Shown here one piece after another: positions 17,403 to 25,224 of a stretch of DNA of 64,000 nucleotides. The DNA comes from an uncultured Fidelibacterota bacterium (GTDB taxonomy: Bacteria; Fidelibacterota; Marinisomatia; Marinisomatales; TCS55), in contig CACMQQ010000002.1 of assembly GCA_902615915.1 (NCBI GenBank), positions 165,469-229,468 on the forward strand, read 5' to 3'. Within the stretch, counting starts at the first letter, position 1; the number at the start of each line of letters is the position of its first letter. The position numbers and the translations under genes are program-made. The notes beneath the pieces are model-generated. The model searched no databases and had not been told where the DNA came from. It was given only the letters and a program-made list of their open reading frames with translations.

Positions 17403-18465
17403 TATTATTTAAGTTTTTTTCGAAATAATCAATAGCTCTTAGCCTGTTTTGATAGGGGGATTTATTACTAAGGTCATTGAGATAGCCTTCCGCAGTCAAT
17501 TTTACAGTTTCTTTAAATCCAAGCATTGGTCTCCAGCTTAAAAAGTTTCTTGCTTTTGAGATATCTAAATTTAAAAGCTTAGCCTCTACTTTTGTTTTAT
17601 CGTCTTTAATGATGTAATTAACACTATTGTCGTAAAATCTTAATTCTTCTACAAGCTCTTTAACGCTTTTATTTGAATTATTTAATGGACCAAAGTTCCA
17701 TGGCCCTTGGAATTTTTTACCATCTTTATAGAGCTTATAAGCTAACAACATATACCCATATAAAGGGTCTAACACATGTTGCCATGGCCTTGTTGAATCA
17801 GGATTTCTGATGGTTAATTGTGAATCATTTTTTTTGGATTTAAAAAAATCTGGAACTAACCTAAAATTGCTCCAATCACCTGCGCCAATGACATTTCCAG
17901 CTCGTACAGTAGCTATATTTGAAGAATTCTTAGTTTCAAAAAAAGTAGATAAGTATGATGATGATATAATTTCTGATGCACTTTTTGAAGCGCTATATGG
18001 ATCTTTTCCTCCAAGTTTATCGCTCTCTCTATATCCCCAGACCCAATTGTTATTAAAATAGCATTTGTCGCTTGTTACATTGATTCCAACTTTTGTGTTT
18101 GTAGATTCTCTTAATGCTTCAAAAAAATTTACCGTTCCCATTAAGTTGGTTGAATATGTTTCGTGTGGATCTTTGATACCATCTAACACAATTGACTGTG
18201 CGGCAAAGTGAAAGGCAATATCAGGTTTAAACTTATTAAATTGTTCTTTTAAAAAATCTAAGTCTCTCACATCACCATCAACCCGATTTAATTTTTCGCC
18301 TACATTGCAAAGGTTGAAGTTTGAATATTCTTCTTCAGGCTCATTTAAGGAATATCCAAAAACGTCAGCTCCAAGCTTTGATAACCATATACAAAGCCAC
18401 GAACCTTTAAAACCTGTATCGCCAGTAACCAATATTTTTTTATTTTTATAAAAATTAAATAACAT
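17392..18465 (-). CDS. rfbG: CDP-glucose 4,6-dehydratase
   Basis: A 357-residue extended SDR converting CDP-glucose to CDP-4-keto-6-deoxyglucose. Cofactor loop LVTGDTGFKGSWL at about 12-24, followed by WLSKLGADVFGYSL, is the family signature. TSDKCYFNNNWVWGYRE and DPYSASKSASE contain the catalytic residues, and NVIGAGDW and RPWQHVLDPLYGY are characteristic of RfbG. The start is ATG at 18465, which abuts the stop of the cytidylyltransferase gene at 18466. It is the second step of the CDP-3,6-dideoxyhexose pathway encoded from 19239 to about 14693. Confidence 0.94.
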   Translation of the reverse strand: MLFNFYKNKKILVTGDTGFKGSWLCIWLSKLGADVFGYSLNEPEEEYSNFNLCNVGEKLNRVDGDVRDLDFLKEQFNKFKPDIAFHFAAQSIVLDGIKDPHETYSTNLMGTVNFFEALRESTNTKVGINVTSDKCYFNNNWVWGYRESDKLGGKDPYSASKSASEIISSSYLSTFFETKNSSNIATVRAGNVIGAGDWSNFRLVPDFFKSKKNDSQLTIRNPDSTRPWQHVLDPLYGYMLLAYKLYKDGKKFQGPWNFGPLNNSNKSVKELVEELRFYDNSVNYIIKDDKTKVEAKLLNLDISKARNFLSWRPMLGFKETVKLTAEGYLNDLSNKSPYQNRLRAIDYFEKNLNNNEI

Positions 18466-19239
18466 TTACCACTTTTTCCAAAATGCTTTATCTTTATTCC
18501 AAAGATTGTTTAAATAAACCACATCTCTCTCAGTGTCCATACAAGCCCAATTACCTTCATTTTTATATACCATCACTTCACCTTTTGATGACAAATTTTC
18601 AAGCGCCCCATACTCAAAGTCACAATTTTTGTCCTCTGTTAAATGATCCAGTAATTCATTATTAAATACCATATAACCTCCGTTTATAAGACCATCTGAG
18701 GCTTGAGGCTTTTCTTCAAAAGATAAAACTTCACCTTTTTTCTCTTTAATCTCTCCAAATCTTGCAGGAGGCTGAACTCCAGTTATCGTCACCATTTTAC
18801 CATGAGATTTGTGAAATTGTAATAATTCATTTAAATCAATATCACATAAACCATCACCATAGGTTAAAAAATTCGTTTTGGTTTTAATAAAGCTCGCTGT
18901 TCTTTTAATTCTTCCACCTTTTAAAGTGTCTAATCCTGTGTCTAAAAGTGTCACTTTCCAATTATTTTCAAGGTGATGATTATGGAATGTCACTTTTTTT
19001 GATCCTAATTCAATTGAAAAGTCAGAATTTTCAATTTCATAGTTATAAAAATACTCTTTTATAACATCTGCTTTTACACCTAACGCAATTATAAAATCAT
19101 TAAAACCAAAAGCTGAATAAGTTTTCATAATATGCCAAAGAATTGGTTTGCCTCCTACAGTAACCATAGGTTTAGGCATTGTTCCGGTTAATCTTCCAAG
19201 TCTAGTACCCCAACCCCCTGCTAGTATAATAGTCTGCAT
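18466..19239 (-). CDS. rfbF: Glucose-1-phosphate cytidylyltransferase
   Basis: A 257-residue nucleotidyltransferase making CDP-glucose from CTP and glucose-1-phosphate, the entry step to CDP-dideoxyhexoses. The N-terminal nucleotide loop is LAGGWGTRLGRLTGTMPKPM, then GGKPILWHIMK. LTYGDGLCDIDL carries the metal-binding Asp. FEEKPQ and GGYMVFN follow, and WACMDTERD near the C-terminus is typical of RfbF. Length equals that of characterised RfbF/DdhA (about 257). The start ATG at 19239 lies 3 bases after the stop of the preceding putative glycosyltransferase. Confidence 0.95.
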   Translation of the reverse strand: MQTIILAGGWGTRLGRLTGTMPKPMVTVGGKPILWHIMKTYSAFGFNDFIIALGVKADVIKEYFYNYEIENSDFSIELGSKKVTFHNHHLENNWKVTLLDTGLDTLKGGRIKRTASFIKTKTNFLTYGDGLCDIDLNELLQFHKSHGKMVTITGVQPPARFGEIKEKKGEVLSFEEKPQASDGLINGGYMVFNNELLDHLTEDKNCDFEYGALENLSSKGEVMVYKNEGNWACMDTERDVVYLNNLWNKDKAFWKKW

Positions 19240-19242
19240 TTT

Positions 19243-20244
19243 TTAAACTTTCATTTTAGTCTCTAAATCAGTTGTTAATTTTGATAAACATTTAGATAAA
19301 TAAATAGAAAATTTTTTTGTTTTTGTTCTTTTTTGCCATCTATCAAACTCATATGGTAAGAATTTTTTCAAAAAAAACTCCCATTTCTTAATAATTATGT
19401 CAGTAGAAAATTCTCTTTTATATCTTTCAAGCCCATTGCTAATCATTTTATTTCTAAATTCATTATTTTTCTTTAAAAATAAGACTTTATTAAGTGCTTC
19501 ATCATAATTATTAACAATTAAAAAGTCATATTTTGATTTTCTTGATAATAAAATTTCTATTTCATTTCCACAAATCACAGGCACACCAGCGGCCCAAGAA
19601 TTATATAATTTTTGAGCAGGTTTATGAATTCCTGACAAAACTCCTGTTTTTCGAACAAAAAAAGAAAGGTCAAAATTTTCAAAATCATACCATTTTTTTC
19701 TCTCAATATTAAAAGTTAATCCATGTTGCTTTAAATCATTTTTCCACTTAGCTGATTTAAATTCCGATGAAAGATTACCATTTGCGCCCATGTAAATGAT
19801 ATTATCAAAACTATTTTTTCTTAGTTTTGATCTTTTTATTATTTTATCTGAAACCCAATGAGGTATGTAGAAAGAAGGTTCTAAATATGATGTATTAAAT
19901 GCCTTATCTAGCTCACAAGAAAGAGCTTGGTTAAAAACAACATGCAAATCTGCAAAGATATATCTAGTCTTGTCAACTTGCATATTTATTAAAAAAAGGT
20001 TAGGGTTGAATGAAGGTATTTTTCTCATTGCTTTATTATTAACAAAGACTATGCCCTTTTTTGGCAGTTTTGAAACTAGCTCACAGTTAAATCCATAATT
20101 TTTTAAAACAAAGTATGTGTATAGGATTGAGATTTCTAAGGCTGAGTTAAAATTTTGCTTTTTCCAATTGTCAAGCTTAACATCTTTTATCCATGGGGTT
20201 TTCCTATGTTGATGATTTGGAAAATAAAAAAAAAATTTTTTCAT
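19243..20244 (-). CDS. Putative GT-B-fold glycosyltransferase
   Basis: A 333-residue protein without a confident family match by eye. The C-terminal half has the layout of a GT-B donor domain: IIYMGANGN near residue 150, then HKPAQKLYNSWAAGVPVICGN, and a helix with AL at the end, as in capsular transferases that bind a nucleotide sugar. The N-terminus (FFYFPNHQHRKTPW) has no classical glycine loop. It overlaps the ABC transporter gene by 4 bases and is followed by the CDP-glucose genes, so it may transfer the dideoxyhexose, which is speculation. Confidence 0.6.
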   Translation of the reverse strand: MKKFFFYFPNHQHRKTPWIKDVKLDNWKKQNFNSALEISILYTYFVLKNYGFNCELVSKLPKKGIVFVNNKAMRKIPSFNPNLFLINMQVDKTRYIFADLHVVFNQALSCELDKAFNTSYLEPSFYIPHWVSDKIIKRSKLRKNSFDNIIYMGANGNLSSEFKSAKWKNDLKQHGLTFNIERKKWYDFENFDLSFFVRKTGVLSGIHKPAQKLYNSWAAGVPVICGNEIEILLSRKSKYDFLIVNNYDEALNKVLFLKKNNEFRNKMISNGLERYKREFSTDIIIKKWEFFLKKFLPYEFDRWQKRTKTKKFSIYLSKCLSKLTTDLETKMKV

Positions 20245-22007
20245 GGGTTTTTATCCATACTCATTCTTTTTAAAATATTTTGATAGCCCCCTTCAGCTTC
20301 AATACAACCTTTATTTAAGTATACGAATTTATCAGCAAAATTCATTTTCTCTACATCATGAGAAACAATAATAATAATCATACTTTTTTCTTCTTTTATC
20401 TTTTTAAGGGCGTCATAAAATTTTTCAACGCTTCTAACATCTAAATCACTGGTTGGCTCATCTAATATTAATACCTTTGCTTCGCTGTATAAAGCCCTAG
20501 CAATATCAACTCTTTGCTTTTGGCCTCCAGAAAGGCTAACAGCATCTTCGCCGATGCTTGTGTAATAACCATTATCCAATTTGCTAATAAATTCATCCGC
20601 TCCACTTAAAATAGAAGCTGTTCTAGCTCTTTTTTCGCTCCTTTCATTGTAGCCGTAGGCAATTTGATCTATAATGCTACTTCCTAAATACATAGGACTT
20701 TGAGGCACATAAGCAATTTGTTTTCTTATGCTCCTAAGAGTCAAGTTTGTGCTATCAATTTTATCAAACAATATTTCTCCCTTTGAAGCAGTTCTTATCT
20801 TTGGCAACAAATCAATTAATGTTGATTTTCCACTGCCTGAAGGTCCAAGGATGCAAGTTATTTCATTCATTTTAAATGTAAGATTTATATTTTTTAGAAC
20901 ATAATTATCATCATACGAAAAAGAAATATTTTTTAATATTATTGATTCAGATAATGTTTCTAAATCTTTTTTACCATGATCTATTTCTTTTGAATCTTCA
21001 ATATTTTTTATATCAAATAAAACTTGATTAATAGAGGCTTTACTTTCACTAAGTGACTGTAATTGCATCAGCAAGGTTCTTTGCAGAGGCATCAATTTTA
21101 TTATCAAAAAGATAAATAATATTATTTCACCAATTGCTAGACCTAAGAGTTCTTGACCTACGTAAATCATTGATATGCAAAGACCAATTATAGCTGGCTC
21201 AATAACTAGACTGGTTTTTATTCCAAGGGTTTTAATTTCATTAGATCTTAACATCTGCCTTTTTGTGTAATTCAAGAAATTTTCTGATTCAAGGTCTTGA
21301 GTGGATGATATTTTTATTAATTTTGGAAATCGCAGTCTATTATGCAGAAAAGTAGAGAGCTGTTTATTGGCATGCAATGCTTTCTTGCCGACTACTTTTG
21401 AACGTTTTATCCAAATATAAGGCAAGAGTGAAGCGAGAATTAATATTGGAAGGGTATATAAGGTCATTGTTAACGAAATAATAACCAAAAGAGAAAATGT
21501 TGCGACAGAATTAATCGATAAGGAAATAATTTGAATTGGCGCCATTATTGCCCTGGTGGCATTTGCTGACTCTGTAACAACTAGATTCGCTAAATCGCCA
21601 ACTGAAACTTTATCCGCGTATGATTCTTTAGCTTGCAGATATTTTGAAAAAAGCTGGTCTTTAATTACTTTGTGTGTTTTAGACGATACAACAAGGTTTC
21701 GTTTTTTTTGATAAAACAAAAATAATTGCTTAACTACAAACAGAATAAAGGCAACGAGCAACAAGTGCTCTATTTTGAATTCAACCTTAAAAAATAAAAA
21801 AATATCTTTTAGATATTTATAAAACTCACTTTTAGATGAAATATCAATATTTTGATTATCCTCAATTGTCATCATTTCAAATATTGGAAGAAAAATACCT
21901 ATTCCAATGAACTCAAAGAAAGTTGACAGCAGTGATAGGAAAACCAAAAATAGAATTTCTGAATTTTTGAAAGAAAACTTTCTACAGCTTTTTAACCAGA
22001 ATTTAAT
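20241..22007 (-). CDS. ABC transporter (PglK/MsbA-type lipid-linked glycan flippase), ATT start codon
   Basis: A fused-domain ABC exporter of 588 residues when started at ATT (22007). Its membrane domain (about six helices) is followed by the ATPase with Walker A GPSGSGKST at 388-396, signature LSGGQKQR near 492, and Walker B VLILDEP near 513. The first standard start is TTG at 21947. The frame upstream continues as KFWLKSCRKFSFKNSEILF, a basic amphipathic lead-in to the first helix as in PglK-type flippases, with no ATG, GTG or TTG. AGGA lies 8 bases before the ATT. No Wzx-type flippase is seen in the window, so this protein is the likely translocator of the lipid-linked oligosaccharide. Follows the 2-hydroxyacid dehydrogenase gene by 26 bases. 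Confidence 0.85.
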   Translation of the reverse strand: MKFWLKSCRKFSFKNSEILFLVFLSLLSTFFEFIGIGIFLPIFEMMTIEDNQNIDISSKSEFYKYLKDIFLFFKVEFKIEHLLLVAFILFVVKQLFLFYQKKRNLVVSSKTHKVIKDQLFSKYLQAKESYADKVSVGDLANLVVTESANATRAIMAPIQIISLSINSVATFSLLVIISLTMTLYTLPILILASLLPYIWIKRSKVVGKKALHANKQLSTFLHNRLRFPKLIKISSTQDLESENFLNYTKRQMLRSNEIKTLGIKTSLVIEPAIIGLCISMIYVGQELLGLAIGEIILFIFLIIKLMPLQRTLLMQLQSLSESKASINQVLFDIKNIEDSKEIDHGKKDLETLSESIILKNISFSYDDNYVLKNINLTFKMNEITCILGPSGSGKSTLIDLLPKIRTASKGEILFDKIDSTNLTLRSIRKQIAYVPQSPMYLGSSIIDQIAYGYNERSEKRARTASILSGADEFISKLDNGYYTSIGEDAVSLSGGQKQRVDIARALYSEAKVLILDEPTSDLDVRSVEKFYDALKKIKEEKSMIIIIVSHDVEKMNFADKFVYLNKGCIEAEGGYQNILKRMSMDKNP

Positions 22008-22019
22008 AACACATATCCT
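22005..22019 (-). promoter_or_regulatory. Shine-Dalgarno plus ATT start of the ABC transporter gene
   Basis: On the minus strand AGGA (22019-22016) is followed by 8 bases and ATT (22007-22005). An ATG at 22015-22013 lies in another frame and meets a stop after three codons. Confidence 0.55.
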
Positions 22020-22033
22020 ATTACTTAATTTGA

Positions 22034-23017
22034 CTAAAACAAACTATACCTTGGATTTTTATCTTCTAAAATTCGTTTTAATTCTTCTGCAGCTTTTTTA
22101 CGCATTTCCATATATGATTCTTTGTTATAAAAGGCAGCGTGAGGCGTGATAATGAGTTTGCCAGAGATCCAATCATCATCATTCACCCAAGCTTTAATAA
22201 AGTTATTTTCGTAATTAATAGGCTCATTATCTAAAACATCTAGACCAGCTTTATTAACTATTCCTTCCTTGATTGAATCAAAAAGATGGTCAAGGTTTAT
22301 GATTTCACCCCGAGCAGTATTATAAATAGAAATACCTTTTTTAGCGCTTCTAAAAAAGTTTTTATTAATCATTCCCTTTGTTTCATTATTAAGAGGGGTG
22401 TGAATAGAAATTATATCAGCTTTACTAGAAAGCTCTTTTAGCGAATGAGATCTAGACAAGTTCAAAGATTTCTCTATTCCATTACTTCTATAAGGATCAT
22501 AGAAATTAACATTAAAACCAAATGCCTTTGCTCTCAATGCTACAGCCATACCTATTCTTCCTAAGCCAATTACACCAAAGACTTTTCCTCTAATCCTTGA
22601 AAGATCTTTTCCTAGACTCCAGTCCCAGGACAATTTATCCTTAACAGCTTGATTAAAATTTATAATATTTCTTTCATTTGCAAGAATAAGTGCAAAGGTA
22701 TGATCTGCAACATCTTCTGTACCGTAATCTGGTACATTGGAAACAGTAATTCCTTTTTTTTGACAAGATTTTAGATCGACATTGTCATAACCTGTTCCAA
22801 CACGAACAATTCCTTTACATTTAATAAGCTTCTCAATTGTGTCTTCATTATAAATTAAATCGTGCCAAGCTAGAATACCATCACAAGATGACCAATCTTT
22901 ATCACTTATATCTGAATTTTCTTTTGCATTTGGAATTATAAAATTATAATTAGAGCCAAAAATGCTTTTCTCGATATCAGCATTAGTTGATCTATCTGGA
23001 ATTAAGATTGTTCTCAA
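22034..23017 (-). CDS. D-isomer-specific 2-hydroxyacid dehydrogenase
   Basis: A 327-residue NAD-dependent dehydrogenase of the PGDH/DdhA-lactate type. GVIGLGRIGMAVA at about 147-159 is the dinucleotide loop. The catalytic set is visible as Arg in NTARGE, Glu in DVLDNEP and His in TPHAAFY. VGTGYDNVD is the usual N-terminal marker. It would interconvert a 2-keto acid and a D-2-hydroxy acid. It is the last enzyme of a five-gene group beginning with a GAPDH-like gene at 26261, and overlaps the aldolase gene by 4 bases, so its substrate may be the aldolase product or a linked acid. Confidence 0.85.
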   Translation of the reverse strand: MRTILIPDRSTNADIEKSIFGSNYNFIIPNAKENSDISDKDWSSCDGILAWHDLIYNEDTIEKLIKCKGIVRVGTGYDNVDLKSCQKKGITVSNVPDYGTEDVADHTFALILANERNIINFNQAVKDKLSWDWSLGKDLSRIRGKVFGVIGLGRIGMAVALRAKAFGFNVNFYDPYRSNGIEKSLNLSRSHSLKELSSKADIISIHTPLNNETKGMINKNFFRSAKKGISIYNTARGEIINLDHLFDSIKEGIVNKAGLDVLDNEPINYENNFIKAWVNDDDWISGKLIITPHAAFYNKESYMEMRKKAAEELKRILEDKNPRYSLF

Positions 23018-23787
23018 AGACTTCTTCTAAATTCGTTTTTAATTTTGACATATGAGGATTGAATCATTTCACAATCAACCATATATAAAATAAATCTTAA
23101 GTCCAATTCTATGAATTTTTTCATATTATCATCTGAAGTCGCTATAGTTCCTGGATATTTGCCAGCATCAATTGTTTTTTTAACAATTAATTCAAGCATA
23201 TCTAGCACCTTTTTGTGATTTACTTGACCTGCCAATCCTAGAGATTTCGATAAGTCAAAAAGGCCGATAAAGATAAGATCTAAGTGCTCTACTGACAAAA
23301 TTTTATCAATGTTATCAATTGCTTCTTTTCCCTCGATATTTATTCCAGTCAAAACGTTTTGATTTGCTTCATTTATTAGTTTAGTTGAATTTTTCATTGA
23401 ATAATTGCCAGATCTAGTAAAAGGAGAAAAGCCTCTACTCCCAATCGGTGGAAATTTTGAAAATTTTATAATATTTTTTACTTCATTTACATTTTTAATG
23501 TTAGGGATCTGTACACCATGAACACCGATATCTAATCCTTTTAAAATCTCAGCTTCATCAATACTACCGATCCTAATTAATGGTGAAACACTCCTAGATT
23601 CACAAGCTATGACCATTTCTTGCGCAGTTTCAAAACTTATGGGGCCATGCTCACGGTCAATAATTACAAAATCTAATCCCGCAGAACATATAATATCCAC
23701 TGTTGAGACAGAAGGAATCACGATCCAAGTCCCTAATACTTTTTCCCCATTTTCGAGTTTGTTTTTGATAAAATTATTTTTTAGCAT
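23014..23787 (-). CDS. HpcH/HpaI-family aldolase
   Basis: A 257-residue TIM-barrel class II aldolase (HpcH/HpaI, 2-dehydro-3-deoxyglucarate aldolase type). The hallmark GLDFVIIDREHGP at about 38-50 carries the metal/catalytic region. VGVQIP-like GVHGVQIP and the GSRGFSPFTR motif follow, and IFIGLFDLSKSLG is the phosphate-site segment. Such enzymes condense pyruvate with an aldehyde to give a 2-keto-3-deoxy acid, or cleave it. Next to a cytidylyltransferase and an HAD phosphatase it could supply a ulosonic-type acid. The start ATG at 23787 abuts the cytidylyltransferase stop at 23788. Confidence 0.83.
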   Translation of the reverse strand: MLKNNFIKNKLENGEKVLGTWIVIPSVSTVDIICSAGLDFVIIDREHGPISFETAQEMVIACESRSVSPLIRIGSIDEAEILKGLDIGVHGVQIPNIKNVNEVKNIIKFSKFPPIGSRGFSPFTRSGNYSMKNSTKLINEANQNVLTGINIEGKEAIDNIDKILSVEHLDLIFIGLFDLSKSLGLAGQVNHKKVLDMLELIVKKTIDAGKYPGTIATSDDNMKKFIELDLRFILYMVDCEMIQSSYVKIKNEFRRSL

Positions 23788-24531
23788 CTACTTCCATGGA
23801 ATACTATTTTCAGTAAACCCTTTTTTCTTTAACCAATGCTCAATAACTACATATTGCCATTCTGTATCAATATCAAACCCAAAATCTGTTTCAATTGCTT
23901 TAGAGCGCTTCCCCTGCCATTTAAATGGAAGCTGTCCATCGTTCATTTGATCAAAACAGGAAGGCTTCATAACCTGTATTGATAGATCGCAGAAATAGCA
24001 AGATCCTTGCGAGTCCCTAATAGATGATACTTTTTCTCCCAAAAGATTTAAATCAATAAAAGGCTTAATTTCCTTTTCTCCATTTAATTTACGAGCTCTT
24101 GCAGGCGAAAACATGTCATACTTAGCTACAGAAAAGCATGAATCATATTCATTCGTATTTGATACAAAATCTATAGCTTTTTTTAATAGATTTACATTTA
24201 TTGCTGGATTGTTACAGAACAATAGTGTAATTGATGTAATTTCCTTTTCACTCAAGTCATTTTTAATAAATTCATATGCATGTAGCAATGCATCCTCTGT
24301 TAAAGCTTCTGGAGTAGCTAATTCGGGAGGTCTGACTATATGAATTGAACTATAGCCTTTTCCAATATTAGCAATTTCATCAGAATCTGTCGATACATAG
24401 ATTTTTTTAATTCCAGCATATTTTGCAGCTATAAATGCATATTCAGCTGCTGGTCTACCAAGCAATTTTCTAATGTTTTTGCCTGGTACGCCAACGCTAT
24501 TTTTCTTTCCTATTACAAGAGCAATATTCAT
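23788..24531 (-). CDS. CMP-sugar-acid cytidylyltransferase (NeuA/KdsB superfamily)
   Basis: A 247-residue nucleotidyltransferase. The N-terminal loop is IGKKNSVGVPGKNIRKLLG, a variant of the xRxxSxRxPGKN-type signature, followed by YVSTDSDEIANI. SCYFCDLSIQVMKPS and DFGFDIDTEWQYVVIE near the C-terminus match the substrate and metal sites. It would activate an acid sugar as its CMP derivative. This is the first of four such enzymes in the window and is the most diverged in the signature loop. Lies between the HAD phosphatase (12-base gap) and the aldolase. Confidence 0.82.
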   Translation of the reverse strand: MNIALVIGKKNSVGVPGKNIRKLLGRPAAEYAFIAAKYAGIKKIYVSTDSDEIANIGKGYSSIHIVRPPELATPEALTEDALLHAYEFIKNDLSEKEITSITLLFCNNPAINVNLLKKAIDFVSNTNEYDSCFSVAKYDMFSPARARKLNGEKEIKPFIDLNLLGEKVSSIRDSQGSCYFCDLSIQVMKPSCFDQMNDGQLPFKWQGKRSKAIETDFGFDIDTEWQYVVIEHWLKKKGFTENSIPWK

Positions 24532-24543
24532 AAATAACTTTAT

Positions 24544-25224
24544 TTAATTAAATTCTGGATAACCATTATTGGTTCCATATCCCCAAGCTGCAAAAAAACA
24601 CTTGATATTTTTATTTTCAACAGAATCTAAATGATTTGTATGATCATCAATAAAGTAAATTTTTTTCATATTTGTTTTTTTTAAATACTCATCCAAAATT
24701 TTACCTTTGGATCCATATGCTTTGATATCTTCGTTTGAATATAACATTTGATATGAGATATTGAAGTGATTTAAAATTTTTACAGCAGAATTTCTATCTT
24801 TTGTAGTGATTATGATTAAGTTCTTAGGTGTATTCAATTTGATATAGTTTCCAAAATCAGTTAGAGGATTAAGTTTTATCCAATCATTAAAATTTTGTGA
24901 AATTTTTTTCTCTCTGTTTTTAAAAAAAATTGACTCAAAAATATCTGATTCTTTTGTCTTTGAATTGTTATTGTAAAATGACTCAACAATTTTTTCTTCA
25001 TTATTTTGATGATTATTTATCAACCTTAGTAGATGATAATACTGGTAAGGAGGGCCCACTAATCCACGATATTTTATAAATAAAGATTTTTCTTTATTGT
25101 TGTGAATTTTTTTTTTATGATAGGTCTCGGAACTCAAAAAATAACATTCTAAAATCGAATCAATAATTACACCATCGAGATCTAATGCATATGTAATATC
25201 ATTTCGAATAACGGGATATTTCAT
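24544..25224 (-). CDS. HAD-superfamily phosphatase
   Basis: A 226-residue HAD hydrolase. Motif I is ALDLDGVIIDS at about 13-23 with the nucleophile and acid Asp residues; motif II is IITTKDR with a Thr; motif IV is YFIDDHTNH. The cap between motifs I and II is alpha-helical (about residues 30-125). It would remove phosphate from a sugar or acid phosphate, comparable to the 8-phosphatase step of Kdo synthesis, but substrate is unknown. Overlaps the GAPDH-like gene by 4 bases. Confidence 0.8.
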   Translation of the reverse strand: MKYPVIRNDITYALDLDGVIIDSILECYFLSSETYHKKKIHNNKEKSLFIKYRGLVGPPYQYYHLLRLINNHQNNEEKIVESFYNNNSKTKESDIFESIFFKNREKKISQNFNDWIKLNPLTDFGNYIKLNTPKNLIIITTKDRNSAVKILNHFNISYQMLYSNEDIKAYGSKGKILDEYLKKTNMKKIYFIDDHTNHLDSVENKNIKCFFAAWGYGTNNGYPEFN

